NCBI GenBank assembly: GCA_017848965.1
Contig: JAFIHA010000033.1
Coordinates: 1 to 64,000 of the forward strand
Origin: Dechloromonas aromatica (nom. nud.)
GTDB taxonomy: Bacteria > Pseudomonadota > Gammaproteobacteria > Burkholderiales > Rhodocyclaceae
Reading direction: 5' to 3'
Length of the DNA: 64,000 bases
The translations under genes and the position numbers were made by a program. Positions 1 to 9,281 of the stretch are shown here, one piece after another (the stretch's first letter is position 1; the number at the start of each line of letters is the position of its first letter). A model generated the notes under the pieces. It saw only the letters and a list, made by a program, of their open reading frames with translations, did no database searches and was not told the DNA's origin.

Positions 1-1
1 C

Positions 2-217
2 TACAACCAGAAGCTGTCCGAGAAGCGCGCTGCCGCGGTCAAGGAATACCTGGTTGCCAAGGGTATCGAAGCCAACCGCGTCTACACCGAAGGCAAGGGC
101 GAAACCCAGCCGGTCACCGGCGACAAGTGCGGCAAGAGCGAGAAGAAGTCGAAGTCGCTGATCGAGTGCCTGCAGGCCGATCGCCGCGTCGACATCGAAG
201 TCATCGGCACCAAGTAA
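2..217 (+). CDS. OmpA-family outer membrane protein, C-terminal fragment
   Basis: This is an open frame entering from the left edge and ending at TAA 215-217; only the last 71 residues are present. The run SEKRAAAVKEYLV, then GIEANRVYTEGKGETQPV and a terminal ADRRVDIEVIG, is the second half of an OmpA-type peptidoglycan-binding domain. In that family the NxxLSxxRAxxV helix and the final RRVxI strand surround the diaminopimelate-binding pocket. A Cys pair (in DKCGKSE and IECLQADRR) lies in the inserted loop before the last strand and could form a disulfide, as in several betaproteobacterial OmpA porins. The N-terminus is missing, so beta-barrel porin and lipoprotein forms cannot be told apart. 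A strong terminator follows directly. Confidence 0.9.
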   Translation, partial: YNQKLSEKRAAAVKEYLVAKGIEANRVYTEGKGETQPVTGDKCGKSEKKSKSLIECLQADRRVDIEVIGTK

Positions 218-242
218 TCCTGCCGCTCTTGCGGTAAAAGAA

Positions 243-267
243 AGGCCCTGCCCCAGCAGGGCTTTTT
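243..267 (+). terminator. Rho-independent terminator after the OmpA-like gene
   Basis: A perfect 7-bp stem (GCCCTGC 245-251, GCAGGGC 256-262) with a CCCA loop is followed by five T residues (263-267). It starts 27 bases after the OmpA stop and isolates that gene from the phospholipase gene at 282. Confidence 0.85.
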
Positions 268-281
268 CACATCTGGACAAC

Positions 282-2450
282 ATGAACCGTCGCCTGCTTT
301 CCTGCTGCCTCCTCGTCCTTGCGTTGTCCGCCGCTCTTGCCCAGGCGGCGGAACGGCCGCGGGTCGGGCTGGTGCTCGGCGGCGGCGGGGCGCGCGGCGC
401 CGCCCACCTGGGCATCCTGGAGGCGCTCGAAGAACAGCGCATCGCGGTCGATTGCGTTGCTGGCACCAGCATGGGCGCCCTCTTCGCTGGGGCCTGGGCG
501 GCCGGTGTGACGCCGGCGGTGATGCGCCGCGAACTGGAACGGGTCGATTGGCGCGACATCTTCATCGACAACCCGGAATACGCCGAGATGGGTTACCGCA
601 ACCGGCTGATCGCTCGCACCTACCCGCCGGGCTCCGAGGGCGGCGTCGGCGACAAGGGGGTGCGTTACCAGGGCGGCGTCGTCGCCGGCCAGAAGATCAA
701 GCTCTTCCTCAACCGCCTGGTCGGCACCGTGCGCCAGATTGAAAGCCTGCCGCTGCCGCTGTCGATCGTCGCCACCGATATCGGCAACGGCCAGCGGGTG
801 GTCTTCCGCGACGGCACGCTGAGCACGGCGATGCGCGCCAGCATGTCGGTGCCCGGCCTGCTGGCGCCGGTCGAGACGGGCGGGCGCAAGCTGGTCGATG
901 GCGGCCTGGTCGACAATCTGCCGGTCGCCGAGGTGCGCGAGCGCTGCCAGGCCGACGTCGTGATCGCCGTCGATGTCGGGACGCCCCTGCTGAAAAGCGA
1001 GGAGATCGGTTCGCTGCTGACCGTCTCGGCGCAGATGATCGGCATCCTCACCCAGCAGAACGTCGAGCGCTCACTGGCCCTGCTCGGGCCGCGCGACATC
1101 CTGATCCGCCCCGACCTCGGCGACATCACGGCGGTCGATTTCCCGCGTCACGAGGAGGCCGCCGAACGCGGACGGCGCGCCGCGCAGGCGCTGGCCGAAC
1201 GCCTGGCGGGGCTGCGCCTGAGCCCGGCGGACTATGCCGCGTGGCAGCAGGCGATGACGGTCGAGCCGCAGCCGCAACTGCGCGTTGATGCGGTCGAAGT
1301 GGCCGGTCTGCACCGGGTCAACCCGCAGGCGGTCGAGCGCCTGCTCGACATCGCGCCGGGCGAGGAAGTCGACGCGCTGCGTATCGACAACAACCTGCTG
1401 CGCATCTATGGCGACGGCCACTACGAGAGCGTCGATTACGCGCTGAGCAACGAAGCCGGGCGCAACCTGCTGCGCGTGATGCCGGTCGAGAAGTCCTGGG
1501 GGCCGGACTACCTGCGCTTCGGCCTGACCTTGCAAGCGGACGACGGCGACGGCTCCTCCTTCGGCCTGCGCGGCGCCTATCACCAGACCTGGCTCAACGC
1601 CTTGGGCGGCGAACTGCTCTATCACGCCGAACTGGGCTCGCGCGACCGCCTCGGCGTCAATTACTACCAGCCGCTCGATCCCGGGCAGCGCGTCTTCTTC
1701 GAGGCGCTGGCCGGCGTCGAACAGGAGGACATCAACATATACCGGGACGATCGGCGCCTCGCCCAGTACCGGGCCAGGCAGGGGCTGCTCGGGGTCTGGC
1801 TGGGACACAACCTCGGGGTCTATGGCAGCGTCCGTCTCGGCTGGTTGCATCGCGACCGCCGTTACCGCCTGGATACCGGTCAACCGGTGATACCCAGCGC
1901 CAATACCGAATTCGGCGGCTGGCAGGCCGGGATCGATCTCGACCGCTTCGACCGGATGTACTTCCCGACCCGGGGCTGGGCCGCGAAAGTCGACTACTTC
2001 AACTCGCCGAAGCTTGACTACGCCCGGCTCGATGTCGATCTGCGGGCGGCGTTCTCGGTTGCCGACAACGTGTTCAATGCCCGTCTCGCCTACACCGGTT
2101 CGCCGCGCGGCGAACTGCCCGCGTTCGACGCGGCGCGCCTGGGCGGCTTCCTCAACATGACCGCGTTCAGCCGCGACCAGCTACAGGGCGACAGCGCGCG
2201 CTACGTCGGCTTGCGCACCGAACACATCATCAGTCGCATGCCGCTCGGCCTGCGCGGCGACCTGCGCCTCGGCCTGGCCGTCGAAGCGGCGCGCCTGGGC
2301 GGCCAACTGAGCGGAACGCGGCGCCGCCACTGGATCGATTCGACCGCCCTCTACCTGGGCGGCGAGACGCCGCTCGGTCCCGCCTATCTCGGCCTGGGCC
2401 GCTCTTCCACCGGCGCGGCGAACCTCTTCCTGTTCATCGGCACGCCATGA
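282..2450 (+). CDS. Patatin-like phospholipase with outer-membrane beta-barrel (type Vd/PlpD-like)
   Basis: A 722-residue exported protein. Residues 1-22 form a signal peptide ending AQAA. The patatin lipase domain follows: the oxyanion loop GGGGARG at about 33-39, the nucleophile elbow GTSMG with Ser63, and the dyad aspartate Asp206 in LVDGGLVDNLP. Both catalytic residues are intact. After about residue 325 comes a POTRA-like segment (VDAVEVAGLHRVNPQAVERLL), then a long region of alternating beta strands ending in a C-terminal phenylalanine-rich strand (NLFLFIGTP), typical of an Omp85/surface-antigen barrel. This order matches RssA/NTE-family proteins of the PlpD (type Vd secretion) group, where the barrel exports or anchors the phospholipase. 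I see no obvious cleavage linker. The stop overlaps the next start (ATGA 2447-2450). Confidence 0.88.
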   Translation: MNRRLLSCCLLVLALSAALAQAAERPRVGLVLGGGGARGAAHLGILEALEEQRIAVDCVAGTSMGALFAGAWAAGVTPAVMRRELERVDWRDIFIDNPEYAEMGYRNRLIARTYPPGSEGGVGDKGVRYQGGVVAGQKIKLFLNRLVGTVRQIESLPLPLSIVATDIGNGQRVVFRDGTLSTAMRASMSVPGLLAPVETGGRKLVDGGLVDNLPVAEVRERCQADVVIAVDVGTPLLKSEEIGSLLTVSAQMIGILTQQNVERSLALLGPRDILIRPDLGDITAVDFPRHEEAAERGRRAAQALAERLAGLRLSPADYAAWQQAMTVEPQPQLRVDAVEVAGLHRVNPQAVERLLDIAPGEEVDALRIDNNLLRIYGDGHYESVDYALSNEAGRNLLRVMPVEKSWGPDYLRFGLTLQADDGDGSSFGLRGAYHQTWLNALGGELLYHAELGSRDRLGVNYYQPLDPGQRVFFEALAGVEQEDINIYRDDRRLAQYRARQGLLGVWLGHNLGVYGSVRLGWLHRDRRYRLDTGQPVIPSANTEFGGWQAGIDLDRFDRMYFPTRGWAAKVDYFNSPKLDYARLDVDLRAAFSVADNVFNARLAYTGSPRGELPAFDAARLGGFLNMTAFSRDQLQGDSARYVGLRTEHIISRMPLGLRGDLRLGLAVEAARLGGQLSGTRRRHWIDSTALYLGGETPLGPAYLGLGRSSTGAANLFLFIGTP

Positions 2451-5107
2451 GTCAGACGCTTTACCTGTGCGCCACTTCGCGCCTCGCCCAGACGCTGCGC
2501 CAGGCGGTGCCGGCGGCGGGCGCCGTGTGGCGGACGCCGCGCGCGCTGACCATCGGCCAGTGGCTGGCGGAACTGGCCGACGCCGCGCTGCTCGCCGGCG
2601 AGGCGGTGCCGATCGCGCTCGACGCCGACGCCGAGCGCCTGCTCTGGGAACAAGTGGTCGCCGAAGCGCTCGCCGGCGGGGGCGCCGGCGCCGCCCTGTT
2701 CGATCTCGCCGGCCTCGCCGCCAGCGCCCAGGAAGCGCACGCGCTGTGCCGGGAATGGGAGCTGACGGCGGGCGGCGATGGCGACGAGTCGCGCCTGTTC
2801 GCCGACTGGCAGGCGCGTTTCGTGAAGCGCTGCCGCAACGCCGGCTGGATCGACGGCAGCGGCCTGCAACACTGGCTGATCGAGCGCCTGAATGAAGGCG
2901 CCTGCGTCTTGCCCGAGCGCGTCGTGGTCGCCGGTTTCGACCGGCCGACGCCGCTTGAGCGCCAGTTGTTCGCAGCGTTGGCCGGGCGTGGCGTCGTCGT
3001 CGAGATGCAGCCGCTGGCGGCGGTGGCCAGCCAGATCGAGGTGCGCAGCGGTGCCGATGCCGCAGCCGAATGCCATGCCGTCGCCGCCTGGGTCGGCGCA
3101 CGCCTGGCGGCCGATCCGCAGGCCCGCCTCGGCATCGTTGCCCCTGACCTGGCCGGCGTCCGCGACCGCCTCGCCGGCCTGCTCGACGAAGTCCTGCTGC
3201 CGGCGGCCTTGCGTCCCGACGCCGCCGGCCTGCCACGGCCCTATAACATCTCGCTCGGCCGGCCGCTCGCCGAGCAGCCGCCGGTGCGCAGCGCGCTCGA
3301 ACTGCTGGCGGTTGCCGGCAGCCGCGGCAGCGTCGAGCAGACCCGGCTGTCGGCGCTGCTCCTCGGCGGCTTCTGGGCCGGTGCCGACAGTGAGGCCGAC
3401 GCGCGCGCCCGGCTCGACGCCGCGCAGCGCCGCCGCCTCGGCTTCCTGACCACGTCGGCGGCCCTGCTGCGTCTCGGCGAACGGCTGGAGCTGCCTTGTC
3501 CGGGCACGCTCGCCGCGCTCGCCGAGGGCAACGGGCTGGCCGCGGCGGCGCCGCGCAGCCAGCGCCCGGCGGCCTGGGGCCGGCACTTCCGGCAGATGCT
3601 GGCGGCGCTCGGCTGGCCCGGCGAACGCTCGCTGTCCAGCCACGAATTCCAGGCCCGGCGCGCCTTCCTCGAACTGCTCGACGGTTTCGGCCGGCTCGAC
3701 GGCGTGCTCGGCAGCATCGGCGCGTCTACCGCCCTGGCTCGCCTGCGCGATCTCTGCCGGCACCGCGTGTTCCAGCCGGAAACCCGCGGCCGGCCGGCGG
3801 TGCAGGTGCTCGGCGTGCTGGAGAGCGCCGGCCTCGAGTTCGACGCGCTGTGGGTGATGGGGATGAACGACGACCGCTGGCCGCCGCCGCCGCGTCCCAA
3901 CCCGCTGCTGCCGGCCGCCGTGCAGCGAGCGGCGGGCAGCGCCCACGCCAGCGCCGAGGTCGAGCTCGACTTCGCCCGCCGCGTCCAGGCCCGCCTGCTG
4001 CGTTCGGCGCCGCAACTGATCTTTTCCTTCGCCCAGGCCGACGGCAACCGCCTGCTGCGGCCGAGCCCTCTGCTCGCCGAACTGCCGCTGGCGCAGCCCT
4101 TGACGGCGCGGGTGGCGACGCTGGCCAGCCGGCTGGCGCTGGCCGATCAGCGCGTCGCGCTGGCCGACGCCAAGGCGCCGCCGGTGGCGCCCGGCGAAGC
4201 GGTGCCCGGCGGTAGCTGGCTGTTGCGCGCCCAGGCGATCTGCCCGGCCTGGGCCTTCTACCGTTTCCGGCTCGCCGCCCAGGCGCTCGAAGCGCCGGTC
4301 GACGGGCTCGACCCGGCGGCCCGTGGCACGCTGGTGCACGCCGCGCTCGAAGCCTTCTGGCGCGCTTGCGGCGGCAGCGCGGCGCTCGCCGCGCAGGACG
4401 TCGCCGCCCGGACGGCGGCCATCGCCGCCGCTGTCGCTACGGCGCTGGCGCGCTTCGAGCAGACGCTGGGCGGCAGTCTGCCGGCGCGTTTCCGGCAGCT
4501 CGAAGGCGGCCGCCTGTGCCGCCTGCTCGAGCGCTGGCTGACGCTCGAGGCGAGCCGGCCGCAGCCATTCACCGTCGCCGCCTGCGAGCAGGCGCAGGAA
4601 GTCGCGATCGAAGGCATCCGGGTCAAGGTGGTGGCCGACCGCATCGACCGCCTGGAAGGTGGCCGCCAACTGATCATCGACTACAAGACCGGTGCCAGCA
4701 TCGACGTCCGCAACTGGGCGAGCGAGCGCTTGAGCGAGCCGCAACTGCCGATCTACGCGGCGCTGGTGGCGGACGATGTGGCCGGCGTCGCCTTCGCCAA
4801 GGTGCTCGCCGACAAGCCCGCGTTCACCGGCGTCGCCGACGGCGGCGATCTGCTGCCCGGCGTTGCCGGGCTGGCCGACGGCCGCCAGAAGCTGTTCGAC
4901 CCGGCGCGCTTCCCGGACTGGCAGGCGGTGCTCGAGCACTGGCGGGCGTGCCTGCAGGCGGTCGCCCGCGAGGTCGGCGCCGGCGTCGCTGGCGTCGTCT
5001 TCGCCGACGAGGCGGAACTGCGTTATTGCGAGGTGCTGCCGCTGCTCCGTCTACCCGAGCGGCGACGCCTGCTGGCGGCTGCGCCGCCGGTGGGTGAGTC
5101 GGGATAA
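2447..5107 (+). CDS. AddB-like DNA repair protein with C-terminal PD-(D/E)XK nuclease
   Basis: An 886-residue, Ala/Leu/Arg-rich protein starting at an ATGA overlap with the phospholipase gene. The C-terminus carries a RecB/AddB-type nuclease core: Asp734 in ADRIDRL, then Asp745 and Lys747 in LIIDYKTG, followed by a QLPIY motif (the conserved QxxxY). The N-terminal half looks like an inactivated helicase fold: the expected Walker A position reads LCATSRLAQTL, without GKT/S. This fits the betaproteobacterial family annotated as probable DNA repair protein, which is thought to work with an AddA-like UvrD helicase-nuclease in end resection. That partner is not adjacent here, since the next gene is a lipoprotein gene. 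Family call is confident; the detailed role is inferred. Confidence 0.8.
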   Translation: MSQTLYLCATSRLAQTLRQAVPAAGAVWRTPRALTIGQWLAELADAALLAGEAVPIALDADAERLLWEQVVAEALAGGGAGAALFDLAGLAASAQEAHALCREWELTAGGDGDESRLFADWQARFVKRCRNAGWIDGSGLQHWLIERLNEGACVLPERVVVAGFDRPTPLERQLFAALAGRGVVVEMQPLAAVASQIEVRSGADAAAECHAVAAWVGARLAADPQARLGIVAPDLAGVRDRLAGLLDEVLLPAALRPDAAGLPRPYNISLGRPLAEQPPVRSALELLAVAGSRGSVEQTRLSALLLGGFWAGADSEADARARLDAAQRRRLGFLTTSAALLRLGERLELPCPGTLAALAEGNGLAAAAPRSQRPAAWGRHFRQMLAALGWPGERSLSSHEFQARRAFLELLDGFGRLDGVLGSIGASTALARLRDLCRHRVFQPETRGRPAVQVLGVLESAGLEFDALWVMGMNDDRWPPPPRPNPLLPAAVQRAAGSAHASAEVELDFARRVQARLLRSAPQLIFSFAQADGNRLLRPSPLLAELPLAQPLTARVATLASRLALADQRVALADAKAPPVAPGEAVPGGSWLLRAQAICPAWAFYRFRLAAQALEAPVDGLDPAARGTLVHAALEAFWRACGGSAALAAQDVAARTAAIAAAVATALARFEQTLGGSLPARFRQLEGGRLCRLLERWLTLEASRPQPFTVAACEQAQEVAIEGIRVKVVADRIDRLEGGRQLIIDYKTGASIDVRNWASERLSEPQLPIYAALVADDVAGVAFAKVLADKPAFTGVADGGDLLPGVAGLADGRQKLFDPARFPDWQAVLEHWRACLQAVAREVGAGVAGVVFADEAELRYCEVLPLLRLPERRRLLAAAPPVGESG

Positions 5108-5140
5108 GATGGAGGCTGGCATGCAACGGGGAGAGAGGCG

Positions 5141-6427
5141 ATGACGGTCAAGGGCTGGCGGTTGCTCGGCGCTCTCGTCCTCGCTTTGCTTGCGGCCTGC
5201 GGCAAGGAACCAGCGCCGGCTGCGCCGCAGCGCAGCACGGTGACCTTCCTGCATTACTTCACGGATTCCCTGAGCGGCGGCGTCGGCGAGACCGCCCAGG
5301 CGTTCAATGCGCAGAACGCCAGCCATGAGCTGAAGGCGGTTTCCCTCGATCACGAGGCCTTCAAGAGCAGCATCCGCGACACCCTGCAGGCGGGCAATCC
5401 GCCCGACCTCTATTCCAACTGGGCGGGCGCCCGCACGGCGGCGATCGTCGATCAGTTGCAGCCGATCGACGACGTCTGGGCGAGCGCCGGACTAGATCGC
5501 GTCTTCCCGCCGGCGGTGACGCAGGCGGCGAGCGAATACGCCGGCCACAAGTATCTGCTGCCGCTGACCCAGCACTACATCGCCTTCTTCTACAACAAGC
5601 GCCTGTTCGCCGAACACGGCCTGCAGCCGCCGACCACCTGGGAGGAGTTCCTGGCCGTCTGCGAGCGCCTCAAGGCGGCCGGCGTGACGCCGATCGCCCT
5701 CGGCGCGCGCGACAAGTGGCCGGCGCAGTTCTGGTTCGATTTCCTGCTCCTGCGCAGCGCCCCTTATGCTTTCCGCCAGCGCCTGCTGAACGGCGAGGAG
5801 CGCTTCGACGATCCGCGCGTGCTGGCCGTCTTCGCCCGCTGGAAGCGCCTGCTCGACGCCGGCTACTTCAACCGGAGCCCGCACCCGAACAGCCTGGCCT
5901 GGGACAGCGGTGCCAACGAGATGGTCTATCGCGGCGAGGCGGCGATGACCCTGATGGGGACCTGGAACATCGGCTATTTCACCAATGCCGCGCACGGCTG
6001 GGTGGCCGGCCGCGATTTCGACTTCTTCCCCTTCCCGGTGATCGATCCGCAACTGCCGCGCGTGGCGATGGGACCGATCGACGGTCTGGTGCTGCCGCGG
6101 CAGGCGGCCAATCCGGCGGGCGCTCGCGCTGTCCTCGCCTATTTCGCCGGTGCCGCCGCGCAGCAGGCCTTCAGTCGCGGCTCCGGGGCGCTGGCCCCGA
6201 ACCGCCAGGTGCCGGCCAGCGCCTACAGCGAACTGCAGCAGCGGGTAGGCGATGAAATCAATCGCAGCCCGATCTTCACTTTCGCCTTCGATCTGGCGGC
6301 GCCGCCGGCGGTCGCCAGCCTCGGCCTCGATGCCTTCGCCGATTTTCTCGCCTTCCCGCAGAGCTATCCGGAAATCGTCCGCCAACTGGCGGCCCGCGCC
6401 GCGGTTCCAGGGAAGACGCGGCAGTGA
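5141..6427 (+). CDS. Family 1 extracellular solute-binding lipoprotein
   Basis: A 428-residue periplasmic lipoprotein. The signal sequence ends in lipobox LAAC with Cys20 as the lipidated residue, and Ala-rich linker residues follow. The body has SBP_bac_1 features: an early LHYFTDS strand, the [12 protein letters not shown] segment, [13 protein letters not shown] followed by [18 protein letters not shown], and [12 protein letters not shown] near residue 270. This family usually delivers sugars to ABC importers, but no permease or ATPase gene lies nearby. The gene instead overlaps a hybrid histidine kinase (GTGA at 6424-6427), so it may act as a ligand-sensing accessory protein. The start at 5141 has a good Shine-Dalgarno (GGGAGAGAGG). 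Confidence 0.85.
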   Translation: MTVKGWRLLGALVLALLAACGKEPAPAAPQRSTVTFLHYFTDSLSGGVGETAQAFNAQNASHELKAVSLDHEAFKSSIRDTLQAGNPPDLYSNWAGARTAAIVDQLQPIDDVWASAGLDRVFPPAVTQAASEYAGHKYLLPLTQHYIAFFYNKRLFAEHGLQPPTTWEEFLAVCERLKAAGVTPIALGARDKWPAQFWFDFLLLRSAPYAFRQRLLNGEERFDDPRVLAVFARWKRLLDAGYFNRSPHPNSLAWDSGANEMVYRGEAAMTLMGTWNIGYFTNAAHGWVAGRDFDFFPFPVIDPQLPRVAMGPIDGLVLPRQAANPAGARAVLAYFAGAAAQQAFSRGSGALAPNRQVPASAYSELQQRVGDEINRSPIFTFAFDLAAPPAVASLGLDAFADFLAFPQSYPEIVRQLAARAAVPGKTRQ

Positions 6428-8751
6428 AATGGCTTGAGCGCCTCGCTTTCCGCCAGAAGATCCAGCTCAGTTTTGCCGCGCTGGTGCTTCTGGTCGCCGC
6501 CAACGCTTTGGTCGGCATCTACGCCGCTGTCTCGATCAGCCGCCAGGTCGGCGAGCAGGAAGTGCTGGCCGGGATCATCGGCGACATCATGCAGTTGCGC
6601 GACGCCACCGAGCGCTTTTCCCGGCAGCGCGCGCGTCAGGCCGAAGCGCAGGCGCTCGCCACACTGGCCGGACTGGAGCGGCGGATCGCCGCGGCGCCGG
6701 CGCAGGACGCCGCCTACGCGGCGCTGCGCCCGCTGCTCGACGATTACCGCCGGCAATTCCAGAAATACACGATCGAGGTCGATCAGCGGGCGGCGCTGGA
6801 AAGCCGCGCCCAGCAACTCGGGCAGCGGCTGCCGGCGGCATTGGCCGACACCCGCCTGCGCTTCGCGTCGCTCGGCGACCGTGAAAGCTTCGACAAGCTG
6901 ATGCTGCGCCTGCTCAGCCTGCAATGGCAGGAGCGGGAGTTGCAGGAAGGTCCGGGGGGCAGCGAGCCGCACCTGCTCGCCGACCTGCGCGCCAGCCTCG
7001 ATCAGTTGCGGACGAGCACGCCGGGCCCGGACTCCGAGGCGCAGCGCCACGTCTATCGCATCCTCCAGGACGCTGGCGACTACGTCAGCAGTTTCAGCGC
7101 CTACCTGCGCATCCGCGCCCGCAGCGAACACAGTGAGCAGCGGCTGGCCGGGATCATCGGCGAATTGAACACGGCGGCGCTCGCCCTCAACGAACGGGCG
7201 CGGCAGTCGATCGAAGCGCAGTTGCCGACCTCGATCGGCCTGGCGGGGCTGGTCTTCCTCTGCATCCTGCTGCTCGCCGCGTCGTTCTCCGCCCGCCTCA
7301 GTCGCAGCATCCTGCAGCCGGTCAACCGCTTGATCGGCACCACCCGGCAAATCGCCGCCGGCCAGCTCGACGCCCGGGCGGCGGCCGATGTCGACGACGA
7401 GATCGGCGAACTTGCCCGTTCCTTCAACCACATGACCGACAGCCTGCGCACCCTGCAGCTCGGGTTGGAGCAGCGGGTCGCCGAACGCACCGCCCAACTG
7501 GCCGAAGCCAACGCTGCGCTGCGCGACTACCAGGGACATCTCGAAGCCATGGTCGAGGCGCGGACCAGCGAACTGCTCACCGCCAAGGAAGCGGCGGAGG
7601 CCGCCAACCGGGCGAAGACCAGCTTCCTCGCCAACATGAGCCACGAACTGCGGACGCCGATGAATGGCATCCTCGGGATGATCGCACTCGCCCAGAAACA
7701 GGTCGGCGACCCGCGACCGCACGAGCAACTGGACAAGGCGCGGCGCTCCGCCGAACGCCTGCTCGCCATCCTCAACGACATCCTCGACCTGTCGCGCATC
7801 GAGGCCGACCGCCTGCACCTCGAACAGGCGCCCTTCCGCCTGTCCAGCGTGTTCGACAACATCGACATCCTGTTCGCCCAGCGCGCCGCCGAAAAAGGCC
7901 TGCGCCTGCGTTGCGAGATGCCGCCGGCGCTGGCCAAGGTGAGCTTGCTCGGTGACGCGCTGCGCCTCGGGCAGATCCTGATCAACCTGGTCGGCAACGC
8001 GATCAAGTTCAGTGCGCAAGGCGACGTCGTTCTACGCGTCAGCCGCCGCGATGCCGGCGACGGCCCGGCCGAACTGCGTTTCGAGGTCGAAGACAGCGGC
8101 ATCGGCATCAGCGACGCCGACCAGCAACGCATCTTCGCCGCCTTCGAACAGGCCGACGGTTCGATGACCCGCAAGTACGGCGGCAGCGGCCTCGGCCTCG
8201 CCATCTGCCGGCAACTGGCGCAATTGATGGGCGGCGACATCGGCGTTGTCAGCACGCCCGGCCAGGGCAGCGTCTTCTGGTTCGTCGTCCGCCTGTCCGA
8301 AGTGGCGGCTGGCGAGCCTGTCCCGTCAGCCGCGTCGAACGCCCTGGAAAACGAGGCCGCGCTGCGCGCCGGATTCGAGGGGCGCCGCATCCTGCTCGCC
8401 GACGACGAACCGATCAGCCGCGAAGTCGGCGAAATCCTCCTCGCCGGCGCCGGCCTCCAGGTCGACACCGCCGAAGACGGCGAACAGGCGCTGGCGCTCG
8501 CCCGCCAGCAAACCTATGACCTGATCCTGATGGACATGCAGATGCCCAGGTGCAACGGCATCGACGCTACCCGCGCCATCCGCGCCGACTCTCTGAACCA
8601 GCGCACGCCGATCCTGGCGATGACCGCCAACGTCTTCAACAGCGACCGCGACGCCTGCCTCGCCGCCGGCATGAACGACCACCTGGCCAAGCCGCTGACC
8701 CCGGAAGCGCTGTTCGCGGCGGTGCATCGCTGGCTGCGGGTGGGTAGCTAA
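6424..8751 (+). CDS. Membrane hybrid histidine kinase with C-terminal receiver
   Basis: A 775-residue sensor kinase with a GTG start overlapping the upstream stop. Order of parts: TM1 about 15-36; a mostly helical periplasmic region of about 230 residues; TM2 about 270-290; a HAMP linker ([19 protein letters not shown]); a coiled coil (about 350-395); HisKA with phospho-acceptor His407 in [12 protein letters not shown]; HATPase_c with N box [12 protein letters not shown]1 DSGIGI and G2 [10 protein letters not shown]; and a receiver domain from about 652 with acceptor Asp704 in LILMDMQMP. There is no Hpt domain, and no response regulator with an output domain is adjacent. The layout resembles TorS/BarA-type kinases. 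The translational overlap with a solute-binding lipoprotein suggests that protein supplies the signal, as TorT does for TorS. Confidence 0.93.
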   Translation: MKWLERLAFRQKIQLSFAALVLLVAANALVGIYAAVSISRQVGEQEVLAGIIGDIMQLRDATERFSRQRARQAEAQALATLAGLERRIAAAPAQDAAYAALRPLLDDYRRQFQKYTIEVDQRAALESRAQQLGQRLPAALADTRLRFASLGDRESFDKLMLRLLSLQWQERELQEGPGGSEPHLLADLRASLDQLRTSTPGPDSEAQRHVYRILQDAGDYVSSFSAYLRIRARSEHSEQRLAGIIGELNTAALALNERARQSIEAQLPTSIGLAGLVFLCILLLAASFSARLSRSILQPVNRLIGTTRQIAAGQLDARAAADVDDEIGELARSFNHMTDSLRTLQLGLEQRVAERTAQLAEANAALRDYQGHLEAMVEARTSELLTAKEAAEAANRAKTSFLANMSHELRTPMNGILGMIALAQKQVGDPRPHEQLDKARRSAERLLAILNDILDLSRIEADRLHLEQAPFRLSSVFDNIDILFAQRAAEKGLRLRCEMPPALAKVSLLGDALRLGQILINLVGNAIKFSAQGDVVLRVSRRDAGDGPAELRFEVEDSGIGISDADQQRIFAAFEQADGSMTRKYGGSGLGLAICRQLAQLMGGDIGVVSTPGQGSVFWFVVRLSEVAAGEPVPSAASNALENEAALRAGFEGRRILLADDEPISREVGEILLAGAGLQVDTAEDGEQALALARQQTYDLILMDMQMPRCNGIDATRAIRADSLNQRTPILAMTANVFNSDRDACLAAGMNDHLAKPLTPEALFAAVHRWLRVGS

Positions 8752-8754
8752 GAT

Positions 8755-9057
8755 CTAAGCGTTGCGCCATTTAGACCAAGCGATAAACCGGCCGATTAAC
8801 CCACCGCCAAAAACACAGGTTGGGAACACGAATTTCTCGGCACCGTAGTGGTACTCGAACACGGTATTTACGAGCAGTACCCCCAGTAACGCCCCGAGGA
8901 AGGCACCGGCTCCGCTGTACATGCGGCGGTCGATCATGTGAGCGCCCTTGCGAAATGCGGCTGAGTGACCGATTGCTTCATGGATCAGGGTTGTGCCGCA
9001 CTGAATGCATCGAACAGTGGTTGCTGAGTTCTGGGTATTGCAAGTTGGACAATACAT
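8755..9057 (-). CDS. Small zinc-ribbon membrane protein of unknown function
   Basis: A 100-residue protein with an N-terminal zinc ribbon (C3-x2-C6 and C17-x2-C20) and two predicted membrane helices (about 48-66, Gly/Ala/Leu-rich, and about 78-93). An Arg/Lys-rich cytoplasmic link lies between ribbon and helices, and the C-terminus is WSKWRNA. The layout resembles other small zinc-ribbon membrane proteins, but I do not recognise the family. It sits tail to tail with the kinase gene, three bases apart. Upstream, 9058-9281 holds no convincing gene; a 6-bp hairpin (GCTGGC/GCCAGC, 9217-9234) is present. Codon use is less GC-biased than its neighbours, which fits recent acquisition or low expression. 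Confidence 0.7.
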   Translation of the reverse strand: MYCPTCNTQNSATTVRCIQCGTTLIHEAIGHSAAFRKGAHMIDRRMYSGAGAFLGALLGVLLVNTVFEYHYGAEKFVFPTCVFGGGLIGRFIAWSKWRNA

Positions 9058-9281
9058 AGGGACCTAACAGTAAATTCGGGCGGCAGGGTTGATCAATGAA
9101 CTCGGTGCCGTTTTGGTGGGTACAGCTATGTCCTGGCATGCACGAGGAATAGTTTGGCGGTGGGGCAGCACGTTAGCATAAGTTGCTGGCAGATGTCTTT
9201 CATCAGAATTCGGTCCGCTGGCAACTTGGCCAGCAGGCCCTTTCTTTGTTATCAGACCGGCGAAGGCGGGGCTGCGCCCGC

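Noticed and set aside
1071-1883. Long minus-strand open frame inside the phospholipase gene
   Set aside because: Mirror frame of a GC-rich coding region; low-complexity Gln/Arg/Ala protein without a domain. Many similar frames across the window were dropped for the same reason.
2384-4939. 851-codon minus-strand open frame opposite the AddB-like gene
   Set aside because: Arg/Gln/Gly-rich shadow of the real gene, with no recognisable motif; length is explained by high GC at third positions.
9217-9234. Terminator of the LysR gene
   Set aside because: The T-rich side lies on the plus strand, the wrong side for the minus-strand gene; stem is only 6 bp.
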